Shown here piece after piece: positions 33,303 to 43,473 of a stretch of DNA of 64,000 bases. Within the stretch, counting starts at the first letter, position 1; every line of letters starts with the position of its first letter. Origin of the DNA: Hanleya hanleyi (lineage: Eukaryota; Mollusca; Polyplacophora; Lepidopleurida; Hanleyidae); NCBI GenBank assembly GCA_036873755.1, contig JAVTVY010017408.1, positions 1-64,000 of the forward strand, given 5' to 3'. Position numbers and translations under genes: made by a program. The notes beneath the pieces are model-generated. The model was not told the DNA's origin and did not search any database. It saw only the letters and a list, made by a program, of their open reading frames with translations.

Positions 33303-33648
33303 ATGGGTTATAAAGCACGTTCACCAGACATGACGATATGATGCGACACCAGAAGAATATACATGAGATTGAATACTCCGAGGAGCCCACTGAGAAAGCA
33401 GATAATGATACCGAAACAGAAACAGCTGAGTGTCTATTTACTGATAAGGAGAGCTTGACCTCAGACAGTCGGCCTACGTCCCAAGGACGTGAGGAAGAAT
33501 CTAACTTTTGAGATCGTATTGTGCATGGAGTTTTTAATACTCATGCTGCGGTAATCGAAGACGCCGGACAGGATAACTTACAACAGGCGTACATCCAAAT
33601 GCGCCCGAACACCAGGCAAACAGCCATGGTGATCTATACAGGGTAAAC
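33303..33648 (+). pseudogene. Truncated Element 1-type zinc-finger gene, Element 2 right arm
   Basis: Inverted partner of 31,060-31,600. The finger has lost its Cys pair to a small deletion just after the ATG; the MMRHQKNIHE-like half is kept in another frame. The acidic linker and start of the C-terminal domain follow, with an in-frame stop near 33,508, and the gene jumps from about 33,645 straight into its 3' stem-loop, so the last 65 or so codons are deleted. Confidence 0.7.
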
Positions 33649-33650
33649 AT

Positions 33651-33702
33651 ACCCAACGCAGCTCCCCCAGCGTGGGTATGATGTACTTGAGGGGAGAATA
33701 AA
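33651..33702 (+). ncRNA. Conserved 3' stem-loop and AATAAA, Element 2 right copy
   Basis: ACCCAACGC / GCGTGGGT stem (33,651-33,678) around AGCTCCCCCA, then AATAAA at 33,697-33,702. The structure survives although the gene before it is broken. Confidence 0.55.
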
Positions 33703-33817
33703 ATGATTGACCTGTCATCCTCGTTGTAGTTGTTCTCTCAGCTGTATCATGGTATTAAGACGTAAGGGGTAGATACAGACTGAAGCTAGTGGTGTACACA
33801 CGACTTTATTTGACCAC

Positions 33818-33880
33818 TCACTCACTCCCTCTCACTCACTCACTCACCCGTTCTCACACTCACTCACTCACTCACCATCG
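33818..33880. repeat. CACT/CTCA microsatellite
   Basis: Interrupted ACTC repeats next to the former ATPase promoter copy, as in Element 1 (15,199-15,306). The opposite arm has a short GAGT tract near 29,240. Confidence 0.8.
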
Positions 33881-34139
33881 TTAGTGCGTCCATGCGATTA
33901 TACGGGCGTTGGGCACGCCTCACGGGCGCTCCTCCCCCTTCTCCTTCCTCCTCCTCCTCCTCCACACACGCACACCATTGTACCTCCAAAACTCCCTTTT
34001 TCTACTACTCCCCAGTGATCTATATATAGAACAGGGGTTTTCCAAGAAAATTTCCCGAAAAATTAACCCTGACAGTTTCTGCTTTTTGTACTACTAAACT
34101 AGATTACTCCCCATGATTTCGTTTTTTTTCTATGACAAC

Positions 34140-34560
34140 ATGCTCCCACCCATGACTTGATCGGCCTGGAGGAGCGCTTCACATGGGTACCCTCCCCGAA
34201 TCAGTACGCCCACTATGGACCCACTTCGACCCCAAAACGTCCATTCCAAGGCCCTTTCCCATCATCCCCTTTCTGCGCATGAGCAGAATGATAAACACGG
34301 ACTTCACGATGACACCTCATACGGCCCAATCGGACCACTATTGGTCCGTCACAACTCCAAAACGTCCATCCAAATACCCCTTTTTCTACTGCGCATGCGC
34401 AGGTAGACGATATTCCCACCTCGGACCCATCCAGCTGGACGCTTCCCCACGAATGCTTCAAACTGATACCGCACACAACCCAATCGGACCAATATGGGTC
34501 CACCTAGACCCCAAACCCTTCACCTCGATCTGCCTGCCTACTGCGCATGCGTCGTCAGCA
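34140..34560 (-). repeat. Element 2 right-arm 150-bp units
   Basis: Inverted counterpart of 28,480-28,900, with cores TCTGCGCATGAGCAGA (34,271), CTGCGCATGCGCAG (34,389) and CTGCGCATGCGTCG (34,541). Confidence 0.75.
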
Positions 34561-34930
34561 CTTTTCAACAAAATTTAGCGCATGGCCTCGAAACCCCTCG
34601 CATCGTGTTCTACAGCTCGAGACAGAAAAAAACCAAGGGGTCACATCCCATACCGCAAACGTCCATGAGTGGGTTTCCCATTGGGGCTAACATTGTCCAC
34701 TGATACAGAATGGACCACCCCAGTCCATCCCAGACCTGGCTGAACTTTTCAGCGAAATTCATCCCCTGGCCTCGAGACTCCTCTCATCGTGTTCTACATC
34801 GCGAGACAAAACAAAACAAAGTGTCACAACTCATAGTAAAATTCACAAGAAAAAATGAGCACCCCTATCCCATACATGCATTCCCCGTAGATTAACATTG
34901 GAAGTCACTGGAGTTTTATGTAGGGGCAGA

Positions 34931-35305
34931 TAACACTTGCTGGGCCGGGACCGGAAATGACGTCACAGGAAGCGATCCGGATATGACACACAAAAATAAT
35001 GCTGAAAATACTATAATACATTGATATAATCATAAATTAAATATATTTCCATGGTGTTCCCATGTACATTCAAAATGAAAGAGTGACCCAGACAACGACT
35101 CTGGAACGACTTGGAAATCCATTTGGATAAAGAAACATCATCATGTCAACCGTTGAACGTTTTTTCCTCTTGTAGCAAACTATTTTGTGTTTATATTAGG
35201 GATCGGGCAAAAATTATCAGGTGGGGGGGGGAGAAGAGGGCAGGGCGGGACCGCTTAATTTAAGGCAGGGACCAAAAATGTTTTAACCGCTTCTCGGGAT
35301 GGGAC
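34931..35305. other. Flank between Element 2 and the second RT copy
   Basis: CCGGAAATGACGTCAC near 34,960 resembles 47,880 at the outer end of Element 3, so Element 2 may extend a little past 34,930. The rest is AT-rich with a poly-G run at 35,222-35,231. Confidence 0.4.
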
Positions 35306-36530
35306 AATTACAAGCGTCTAGTCCGTCATTCATAATCCAGCCGTCGTCCATTAGAGAATATCCGCGTCCATAATCCAAAGACCTATTCCATATCCATACA
35401 ACAGTATTAGCACCAAATTCAAAAAAGACAATCATAGTATACATAAACATAGGCTAGTTTCCTGCAAGAGAGAAGCGGTCAACAGTTTTCAATGATGCCG
35501 ACAAGACATCATGATGTTCCAAAAATATCAAATCCGTATCGCTGATCAGTATTCTTAATCCATAATAATCGTTGTAAAACTCGTCATCTAGAGAATGATG
35601 TATCTCAATCACGCTTTGATTGTGACTGTTCATATAAGCACCATGAGGATCTTGAAGTACATAGGTTCATACGGCCCCTAGCCCCGGGTTAAGCGGAATT
35701 AGACACAAGTTACGAAACGTAACGCCATAGATCTTGCACGCTACGCTCGTATTTTGCTATCAGCATGCGATATGTATCGCCAAATTTGAGAAACTTTGAG
35801 TGGAGGCGCTTGGTGGAATAGCCCTGTTTTATAAGTTTCTGCAACAATGTTTTTGTGACGTTGATTAAAATCATCACATTTAACACAGGATCTAGCAAAT
35901 GCTACTAAGCGAGATATGTATACGCCATATGCAGGTCCCACTGGAATATTACTATCCAGAAAGGGATAGTTTACGATGTCGAAATTGTAATCAACTCTTT
36001 TGTCATAAAGTCGACGAGAGAGAATGCCCGCTTCATATTTATAGAGATAGAGATCTAAATAAGATGTGCCTGTAGGGCTATCTGTAGTTTCCTTCAAATC
36101 CAGTGAAGGTGGATATATATCCTTCACTGCGTCATTTATATAGCGATTATCCACAGCGAAAAGATCGTCTATATAGCGTTTGGTAAATGAGAAGGAGCGG
36201 GCTTTGAATGGATCGGTTTTTGAAAGCGCCTGCATATAATCATAATCATAAGAGAACAGATACAGGTCAGCCAACAGGGGTGCACAATTAGTACCCATTG
36301 GAATACCTATATGCTGCTGATATATTGTGTTGCCAAATTTCACATAGATATTTTTAATGAGAAATTCAAGCAACTCTATAAACAAGAAACATCCCATGAA
36401 TGATATCTCTTGTATGTAGTCGAGCTAAAGAATGCTTTATGGCTTCCGACATTAATATATCTACGATCAGTTTTCTTGAACACAGATACTATTAATGAAC
36501 TTATACGGTCAATAAGGTCCTGATGAGGAC
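35306..36530 (-). mobile_element. Second copy of the RT retroelement (minus)
   Basis: Reverse-complement homologue of about 29,640-30,877, ending in ...GCTTGTAATT at 35,306. Another fragment of its 3' region, in plus orientation, lies at 36,940-37,076 (CCGCTTAACCCGGGCTAGGG). Confidence 0.7.
35741..36397 (-). pseudogene. Reverse transcriptase fragment, probably Penelope-like (218 aa open)
   Basis: Contains GIPMGTNCAPLLADLY (about residues 31-46), RYIDDLFAVDNRYIND (about 91-106), SYLDLYLYKYEAG and PFLDSNIPVGPAYGVYISRL, and continues to about 36,530 in a shifted frame. It lacks the 5' part of a full RT gene. No endonuclease domain is seen. It is better preserved than 29,554-30,345, with which it shares nearly every motif. 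Confidence 0.7.
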
Positions 36531-36540
36531 AGTTTTTTTA

Positions 36541-37135
36541 CTGTAAAAAAGACTTTTTTGTCGCATTGATGAGCGGGACCAAATTTTTTTTTTGATTTGT
36601 TTTTTGTCGAAGTTCACAGGGACAAAAATATGACAATTTGACCAGCCAGAGCCTCAGTTGCACAAAATTGACTATATTTGAACACCCACCCCAACCCTTG
36701 CAAAAATATTATTGCATATATATGCATAAAAGAAAAATAGCACCCTCATTCTCAGGCTATTATTACTAAATTACATTCCATAATATGCCCTGATTTCACA
36801 ATCCACCAGTTTGTTCAGCTGACCCCGTGTGAGTTTCCCAATACCAGTCAGCGCGCAACCAATCGATAGCATCTGCATGCCACATCCGGCAGGCACATCT
36901 AATTCAGCCTGCAGTCTATACGATTTCCTGTGGAGTGGCATCCTGATAGCAAAAATTATACGCGCGTAGCGTGGAAGATCTATGGCGTTACGTTTGGTAA
37001 CTTTTCTAATTCCGCTTAACCCGGGCTAGGGGCCATATAAACCCATGTACTTCAAGATCCTCATGGTGATCATATTGCATTGTTCCGATTCCGATTATTA
37101 AATGTCATATTGCAACGGGACATCTACTTTTTTTA
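36541..37135. other. AT-rich DNA with one RT-element fragment
   Basis: Mostly unremarkable. 36,940-37,076 repeats the 3' untranslated part of the RT element in the opposite orientation to the neighbouring copy. TTTTTTTACTGTAAA occurs at 36,533 and 37,131. Confidence 0.5.
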
Positions 37136-37199
37136 CTGTAAAGGTGGGGGTATACAAGAGGTTTTTTTAACACATTTTTCAAAATTCACCGGTCCCGCC

Positions 37200-37690
37200 C
37201 TCCTGTCTCGCCGAGAAAAACACAATGGGAGGGGTCCCGGAGCAAATCGGTGAAATTTTTGGGAAAAGTCACCGAGGTCTGTATATAGGCTCATACTGGC
37301 TATATTTCTGGGAAAAGTCACCGAGGTCTGTATATAGGCTCATACTGGCTATATGGGGGGAGGGGTGGTCAATTTTTTTGTGGGTGTTACTATGGGTTGT
37401 GGGGTCTCGTTTTTCTCGTCTCGCCGAGAAAAACACAATGGGAGGGGTCCCGGAGCGAATCGGTGAAATTTTTGGAAAAGTACCAAGTAGGTGTGGATAG
37501 GCCCATACAGCTCCATACTGGCTATATGGGAGTATAGGTTCAACCTGGGAAATTCACATACGTTCATTGTGATATGGGTTGTTTGGATTTGTTTTTCACG
37601 TCTCGTCATTTAGAACACGCTGCGAAACGGTGAAATTTTTGGAAAAAGTTCACCGAGGCCTGGGTAAGCCCATAGGCCTATACTGCATGG
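37200..37690 (+). repeat. Element 3 outer-arm repeats, left
   Basis: Tandem units with TCGCCGAGAAAAACACAATG, GCGAATCGGTGAAATTTTTG, TCACCGAGG.CTGTATATAGG and CTCATACTGGCTATATGG. Inverted partner at 46,690-47,440. Confidence 0.85.
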
Positions 37691-37712
37691 CTATGGGGTA
37701 TAGGCCCATACG

Positions 37713-38270
37713 GGGTGGACGTTTTGGGGTCTAGGTGAGCCCATAATGATCCTATGGTGTCGTATGAGGTCTTATTTTGAAGCTCTCGTGGAGGAGCATC
37801 CGAATAGACTAATAGTTCTTCCGTTTTCAATATTCTGCGCATGCGCAGTCTGGCCCGTATTATAGAACACAGGCATTTTGGGAGTATGTGGGTGTGTGTT
37901 TGGGGTAAAGATGGTCCGCTATGGGTCCGAATGGGTCGTGGAAAGTGTCAAAGTGAAGCTTGTGTGGGGTAGAGTCAAAATGGCGTGTTTTTAAAATGCA
38001 AGTCGCGTCAATCTGCGCATGCGCAGTTGGCTGTAGTAAGTCAAGTGGCCATTTTGGGGCAGTGCAGGAAGGTATTTGGTGTCGAGATGGACCATCCTTG
38101 GTCCGATTGTGTCGTGGGAGGTGTTATCTTGTAGCTGTCGGGGTGTACATCCAGATTTGAGGGATGTTCACGTCATCTGTGACGTCATCGGTGACGTCAT
38201 CAGTAGGAGTAGTAGCGAAAGTGGGCATTTTGGGGCAGTGAAGGAAGGTATTTGGTGTAGAGATGGACCA
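37713..38270 (+). repeat. Element 3 TIR units of the 150-bp family, left
   Basis: GGACGTTTTGGGGTCTAGGT at 37,718, then cores TCTGCGCATGCGCAG near 37,833 and 38,011, with TGGGTCCGA.TG and GTGTCAAAGTGAAGCTT blocks: diverged versions of the Element 1 unit. A CGTCATCTGTGACGTCATCG run follows at 38,170-38,200. Confidence 0.8.
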
Positions 38271-39201
38271 TCCATATCTGTTACGCATTATGCCATATCT
38301 TTGTTGTGTTATACCACATCTGTCCTGCATTATACCATATATGTCCTGTATTATACCATACCTGTCCTATGTTATACAATATCTGTCCTGTATTATACCA
38401 AATCTGTCCTGTATTGCACCATATTTGTGCTCTATTATACCATATATGTCCTGTATTATACCAAATCTGCCCTGTATTATACAGTATCTGTCCTGTATTA
38501 TACCAAATCTGTGCTGTATTATACCAAATCTGTGCTCTATTATACAATACCTGTCCTGTGTTATACCATATCTGTGCTGTATTATACAATATCTGTCCTG
38601 TATTATACAATATTTGTCCAGTATTCTGCAATATATGTTCTGTATTATACCAAATCTGTCCTGTATTATACAGTATCCGTCCTGTATTGTACCATTTAGG
38701 TCCTGTATTATACCATATCTGCTCTGTATTATACAATATTTCTCCTCTATTATACCATATCTGTGCTGCATTATACCATATCTGTCCTGTATTGTACCAT
38801 ATATGTCCTGTATTATACCAAATCTGTGCTGTATTATACAATATTTGCCCTCTATTATACCATATCTGTGCTGTATTATACCATATATGTCCTGAATTAT
38901 ACCATATCTGTGCTGTATTATGCAATATCTGTCCTGTGTTAGACAATACCTGTCCTGTATTATACCAAATCTGTCCTGTTTTGTACCATATTTGTCCTGT
39001 ATTATACAATATATGTTCTGTATTATACCAAATCTGTGCTGTATTATACAGTATCTGTCCTGTATTATACCAAATCTGTGCTGTATTATACAATATATGT
39101 TCTGTAATATACCAAATCTGTCCTGTATTATACAGTATATGTCCTGTATTATACCAAATCTGTGCTCTATTATACCATATCTGTCCTGTATTGTACCATA
39201 G
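38270..39201. repeat. 21-bp minisatellite, left arm, block 1
   Basis: About 44 copies of TATTATACAATATCTGTCCTG and close variants (ACCATA, ACCAAA; GTGCTG). Because 21 is a multiple of 3 and the unit lacks stops, frames of 200-300 codons stay open on both strands. They encode only a seven-residue repeat and are not convincing genes. Confidence 0.95.
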
Positions 39202-39249
39202 CCGTTGTCGTGAATAACAACAAGTTCAGCAATGTTCATACAGTTTATT

Positions 39250-40055
39250 ATCCATATCTGTCACGCATTATGCCATATCTTTGTTGTGTTATACCACATC
39301 TGTCCTGCATTATACCATATATGTCCTGTATTATACCATACCTGTCCTATGTTATACAATATCTGTCCTGTATTATACCAAATCTGTCCTGTATTGTACC
39401 ATATTTGTTCTCTATTATACCATATATGTCCTGTATTATACCAAATCTGCCCTGTATTATACCAAATCTGTGCTGTATTATACAATATCTGTCCTGTGTT
39501 ATACCATATCTGTGCTGTATTATACAATATCTGTCTTGTATTATACAATATCTGTCCAGTATTCTGCAATATATGTCCTGTATTATACAATATCTGTCCA
39601 GTATTCTGCAATATATGTTCTGTATTATATCAAATCTGTCCTGTATTATACAGTATCTGTCCTGTATTGTACCATATGTGTCCTGTATTATACCATATCT
39701 GCTCTGTATTATACAATATTTCTCCTCTATTATACCATATCTGTGCTGCATTATACCATATCTGTCCTGTATTGTACCATATATGTCCTGTATTATACCA
39801 AATCTGTGCTGTATTATGCAATATTTGTCCTGAATTATACCATATGTGTGCTGTATTATGCAATATCTGTCCTGTGTTATACAATACCTGTTCTGTATTA
39901 TACCAAATCTGTCCTGTTTTGTACCATATTTGTCCTGTATTATACAATATATGTTCTGTATTATGCCAAACCTGTGCTGTATTATACAGTATATGTCCTG
40001 TATTATACCAAATCTGTGCTCTATTATACCATATCTGTCCTGTATTGTACCATAG
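39250..40055. repeat. 21-bp minisatellite, left arm, block 2
   Basis: About 38 copies of the same unit. Blocks 1 and 2 share their entry (ACGCATTATGCCATATCTTT) and exit (GCCGTTGTCGTGAATAACAA) sequences and much of their variant order, so the block was duplicated in tandem in this arm only. Confidence 0.95.
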
Positions 40056-40121
40056 CCGTTGTCGTGAATAACAACAAGTTCAGCAATGTTTATACAGTTT
40101 ATTATTCCCAATGTTACATCA

Positions 40122-40149
40122 TACCCAGGCTGGGGGAGCCGCCCTGGGC
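40122..40149 (-). ncRNA. Conserved 3' stem-loop, Element 3 left (type A gene)
   Basis: On the minus strand GCCCAGGGC pairs with GCCTGGGT around GGCTCCCCCA, followed by AATAAA at 40,103-40,098. Compared with Element 1, inner C-G pairs have become G-C, preserving the stem. Confidence 0.6.
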
Positions 40150-40323
40150 ATGTTTAGTATGTTCACAGCAAAACAAATTGAAATATCAAACACCATGTTT
40201 TATTATTTAACGCACCGTCACATTAGGTACAAGTGTTTACTGAGCTCAAGTCAACGATCAGCATGTAGACATATAGAGTATGTACGGCATGTTATGGTAT
40301 TCATCAGTGCACGGGTGACGCAT

Positions 40324-41244
40324 TCAGCCGAGGGGGTCGGTCAGCTTGGTAACGAGAAACGTAACATTGGTCACCCTCTCCACTGTCCACTTGGTGTTGG
40401 GGCGTTGGTGTTGGGCCCATTCCAAGGGATCCACGGTGTCCAGTTTCTCCAGCATCGTCTCTAGCGACACCCGGTTAATGATGGTAAACGGTTGGTCAAA
40501 TACCTGGATGTTACTGCTCGGGTAAAAGTATCGGACTTGGACTGTCTCCTTATGCTGCAGCACATAACCAAACGCCAGATTTAATTTGAAGGCCGTAGTT
40601 TGGTCGTTGAAGATGGCTTCCACGTAGCTATGTAGACGGGCGAGGTCGGTCAGTCGGAAATTGTAGATATCTTGAATAGGGCGATGACGGTTGAAACATT
40701 GCCGTATCATGGACCAATGGCGCCGATAGATGTCACTCACTGGATGGGCGTCCTGTAAGAGATCGCTAGGAACATTTATGGGCTCGTCCAGAAAATGTTC
40801 GATGTTGTCAGGCGTATGACTCGAAACCGTAACGGTGGGGTCCGGCTGGATATCCAGGCTCTTCTGAACTGTGGGTATAGGCGGGCTCTCCGTCATCGCA
40901 TCGGCAGTGGCGTTCATCTCCCCGGGCTCATCTTCACTGGGTCTGACCTTCCGCGGCTCCTCTTCAGTGGAAAGTTGTCGCCCAAACCGTAGAGACGGGG
41001 CATGAATCAAACGCTGATGCCGTCTTAACGGACTGCGTCGTTTGAAGAGTTGACCACAGTCCTTACATTGTTCCGTCGCGCCCTCGTGGAATGAGCGTTC
41101 GTGGCGCGGTAAAGGATCCTTCCGATTAAATGACTGTGCGCAGGTTATACAAGTATACCGTGCATCGTTGTGGGTGGAGGCCTTGTGGCGGTGCAAGTCG
41201 TGCAGACGAGTAAACTGCTTCTGGCAAGTTGTGCAAGTAAACAT
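40324..41244 (-). CDS. Three-finger C2H2 protein, type A (306 aa)
   Basis: I choose ATG 41,244 rather than 41,301 because all related genes start MFTC 53 nt after the TATA box. Three canonical C2H2 fingers (C-x2-C-x12-H-x4-H) lie at residues 4-25, 32-53 and 60-81. A polar linker follows, then a 140-residue domain from about 155 to the end with IYRRHW, YNFRLTDL, FNDQTTAFKLNLAFGYVLQ, RYFYPSSN and QRPNTKW. From memory, a family with this C-terminal pattern is scattered through arthropod and cnidarian genomes, apparently in mobile or viral elements; its function is unknown to me. The frame is intact, but its TATA box has become TAGAAAAG, so expression may be lost. The inverted partner at 44,051 is broken. 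Confidence 0.8.
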   Translation of the reverse strand: MFTCTTCQKQFTRLHDLHRHKASTHNDARYTCITCAQSFNRKDPLPRHERSFHEGATEQCKDCGQLFKRRSPLRRHQRLIHAPSLRFGRQLSTEEEPRKVRPSEDEPGEMNATADAMTESPPIPTVQKSLDIQPDPTVTVSSHTPDNIEHFLDEPINVPSDLLQDAHPVSDIYRRHWSMIRQCFNRHRPIQDIYNFRLTDLARLHSYVEAIFNDQTTAFKLNLAFGYVLQHKETVQVRYFYPSSNIQVFDQPFTIINRVSLETMLEKLDTVDPLEWAQHQRPNTKWTVERVTNVTFLVTKLTDPLG

Positions 41245-41289
41245 CTTGGTGGTTGACAGAGTGTCTGATGAAACGGCCAGGCCGCTTCC

Positions 41290-41297
41290 CTTTTCTA
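41290..41297 (-). promoter_or_regulatory. Degenerate TATA box of the left type A gene
   Basis: TAGAAAAG where the inverted partner has TATAAAAG, in an otherwise nearly identical promoter. Confidence 0.55.
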
Positions 41298-41704
41298 GCA
41301 CGCTAGCTGGTGATCTATTTTTAGCACACTCAGTTCAACTATCCCCAAGTCGAGGGCCGAGATGTACTGGCGTACGACTGAGCCGCATTGTGTGTGTGGG
41401 GGGGCAGTGGATTTTACATCCGGAATCTTGTCAACATCTGGGTTTCCCAGTGGGTTTTCCCCATCGTTCCTCCGTCTTCCATCCGGGTACTGTGGTTTTA
41501 CATCCGTGTCCTCATCTTACATCCGTGTTTTTCATGAGCCGCATTGCGCGAGTGTGTGTGTTTGTGTTTGTGTCCATTCGTGCACAATGTAGAATTACGT
41601 TCTCTTCGAAAACTTCCTCTCATCGCATCAATATGCTCAGACCCATTCAAAATAAACACAACCAAGAGACATCAACAACAACAGGCACATTGCGTAATAC
41701 ACGT

Positions 41705-42066
41705 TTTATTATCCTCACACCATCACTACCACCACCATCTGGCGTTGACGCCCTCAACGATCAGCATGTAGACATATAGAGTATGTACGGCATGTTATGG
41801 TATTCATCGGTGCATGAGTGACGCATTCAGCCGATGGGGGTGGTCGTTCAGCTTGGTAACGAAAAACGTGACATTGGTCACCCTCTCTACGACCCATTGT
41901 GTCTTGGGGCGTTGTTGTTGGGCCCATCCCAAGGGATCCACTGTGTCCAGTTTCTCCAGCATCGCCTCTAGCGACGCCCGGTTAATGATGGTAAACGGTT
42001 GGTCAAATACCCGGATGTTACTGCTCGGGTAAAAATATCGGGCTTGGTCTGTGCCCTTATGCTGCA
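41705..42066 (-). pseudogene. 3' fragment of the type B zinc-finger gene, left arm
   Basis: Reverse-complement copy of the last 85 or so codons of the gene at 42,559-43,473 (through RYFYPSSN, FDQPFTIINR and QRP.TQW), with its 3' flank and AATAAA (41,710-41,705). It is cut at 42,066 next to the central palindrome, so the fingers and promoter are gone. Confidence 0.8.
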
Positions 42067-42072
42067 GGAACT

Positions 42073-42206
42073 GAGGTCAGTTCCGCTTCCGTTCACGTGA
42101 CCGAAACTGACCTTTGGCCCCTGCGCGCGCTACAATACCGGATAAAAATTGCGCGCAGGGGCCAAAGGTCAGTTCCGGTCACGTGAACGGAAGCGGAAGT
42201 GACCTC
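42073..42206. repeat. Central palindrome of Element 3
   Basis: Arms 42,073-42,130 and 42,150-42,206 are near-perfect reverse complements with a 19-bp loop. They contain TTCACGTGACC, CAAAGGTCAGTTCCG and TGCGCGC. This marks the symmetry axis of the element. Confidence 0.85.
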
Positions 42207-42375
42207 ACAGAGGTCATATGCAAATTATTGAGGTCAACAGGTGTGCAAAACCCGGCTGTAAGATGGGGACCCGGATGTAAAACCACAGTACCCGGATGGG
42301 AGACGGAGGAACGACGGGAAAAATCCACTTGGAAACCCGGATGTTGACAAGATCCCGGATGTAAAATCCACAGCC

Positions 42376-42381
<6 letters not shown>

Positions 42382-42408
<27 letters not shown>
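42382..42408. repeat. AC dinucleotide microsatellite
   Basis: (AC)n upstream of the type B gene. A second run lies at 43,876-43,906 upstream of the right type A copy, and a shortened GTGTGTGGGGG version at 41,393-41,403 in the left arm. Confidence 0.9.
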
Positions 42409-42409
<1 letters not shown>

Positions 42410-42505
42410 TGGGCGCGCAATGCGACTCAGTCGTACACCAGTACACCAGTCTCGATCCTCGACTTGGGGTAGAGTGTGCTAAAAATAGATCACCAGCTAG
42501 CGTGC

Positions 42506-42540
42506 TATAAAAGGGAAGCGGCCTGGCCGTTTCATCAGAC
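42506..42540 (+). promoter_or_regulatory. TATA box and initiator of the type B gene
   Basis: TATAAAAG at 42,506-42,513, TCAGAC initiator with A at 42,537 (31 nt on), ATG at 42,559 (53 nt on). Confidence 0.75.
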
Positions 42541-42558
42541 ACTCTGTCAGCCACCAAG

Positions 42559-43473
42559 ATGTTCACTTGTACTACGTGCTCGAAATCATTCACTCGTCTG
42601 CACGACTTGCGCCGCCATGAAGCTACCAAGCACGAAGGAACCGCCCGGTATAGCTGTACGATATGTACACTGTCGTTTCAGGGCCCGGATCATTTACAGC
42701 GGCACACACGTGCACGCCATGAAGTACCCAAGCGTCCATGCGAAGAATGTGGTCGACTTTTCAAACTGACCAGTCAGTTGCTGCGACACCAACGCACACG
42801 ACACCCTGTTCCGCAGCCACGTTTGCAGGTAGAAGAGCCCGTAGGCACCAATATCGAGACAGGGGAAACTCCCACCCATCGCACGAGGGCCGATGATGAT
42901 GTCGCCCTAATTCAACAGTCAAATTCCGACGACAAGACCTGGGGCCAGATTTTGTACGACGTGGAGGGAAAAGTACACTTCGTGGACGAACCCATAAATG
43001 TTCTTAGCGATCTGTTACACGAAGACCATCCAGTGAGTGACATCTATCGGCGCCATTGGCCCATGATCCGGCACTGTTTCTACCGTCATCGCCCTATTCA
43101 AGATATCTACAATTTTCGACTGACCGGCCTTGCCCGTCTACGCAGCTACGTGGAAGTCATCTTCAACGATCAAACTACGACCTTCAAGTTGAATCTGGCG
43201 TTTGTTTATGTGCTGCAGCATAAGGATACAGACCAAGCCCGATATTTTTACCCGAGCAGTAACATCCGGGTATTTGACCAACCGTTTACCATCATTAACC
43301 GGGCGTCGCTAGAGGCGATGCTGGAGAAACTGGACACCGTGGATTCCTTGGAATGGGCCCAACAACAACGCCCCAACACACAATGGGTCGCAGAGAGGGT
43401 GACCAATGTCACGTTTTTCGTTACCAAGCTGACCGACCACCCCCATCGGCTGAATGCGTCACTCATGCACTGA
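42559..43473 (+). CDS. Three-finger C2H2 protein, type B (304 aa)
   Basis: Intact from ATG to stop, with its own TATA/initiator promoter and an AATAAA at 43,570-43,575. Fingers lie at residues 4-25, 33-54 and 61-82, each C-x2-C-x12-H-x4-H. The conserved C-terminal domain covers about 155-295 (DIYRRHW, YNFRLTGL, FNDQTTTFKLNLAF, YFYPSSN, QRPNTQW, TNVTFFVTKL). It is a close paralogue of type A; the linkers differ most. This is the best-preserved coding gene in the window. Probably a DNA-binding protein of the element; a structural or regulatory role cannot be told apart from sequence. Confidence 0.85.
   Translation: MFTCTTCSKSFTRLHDLRRHEATKHEGTARYSCTICTLSFQGPDHLQRHTRARHEVPKRPCEECGRLFKLTSQLLRHQRTRHPVPQPRLQVEEPVGTNIETGETPTHRTRADDDVALIQQSNSDDKTWGQILYDVEGKVHFVDEPINVLSDLLHEDHPVSDIYRRHWPMIRHCFYRHRPIQDIYNFRLTGLARLRSYVEVIFNDQTTTFKLNLAFVYVLQHKDTDQARYFYPSSNIRVFDQPFTIINRASLEAMLEKLDTVDSLEWAQQQRPNTQWVAERVTNVTFFVTKLTDHPHRLNASLMH

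Larger units (their letters stand above)
27531..34930. mobile_element. Element 2: decayed palindromic relative of Element 1
   Basis: Inverted counterparts lie at 27,540-27,623 / 34,840-34,915, 28,400-28,900 / 34,140-34,800, 29,040-29,310 / 33,765-34,090, 30,890-31,870 / 33,000-33,730 and a central palindrome (31,961-32,115). Arms contain Element 1-type 150-bp units, a copy of the Element 1 ATPase promoter without its gene, and inverted copies of the Element 1 zinc-finger gene. It is invaded by a MITE (27,624-28,395), a reverse-transcriptase element (about 29,318-30,877) and a Ty3 fragment (32,139-32,945). Outer ends are uncertain beyond the CCAGTGACTTCCAATGTTAA motif. No target duplication was found. 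Confidence 0.7.

Noticed and set aside
38306..40210. Open frames of 200-309 codons on both strands over the 21-bp repeat
   Set aside because: The unit is 7 codons long without stops, so long frames are automatic. There is no start context, and the translated repeat has no recognised fold.
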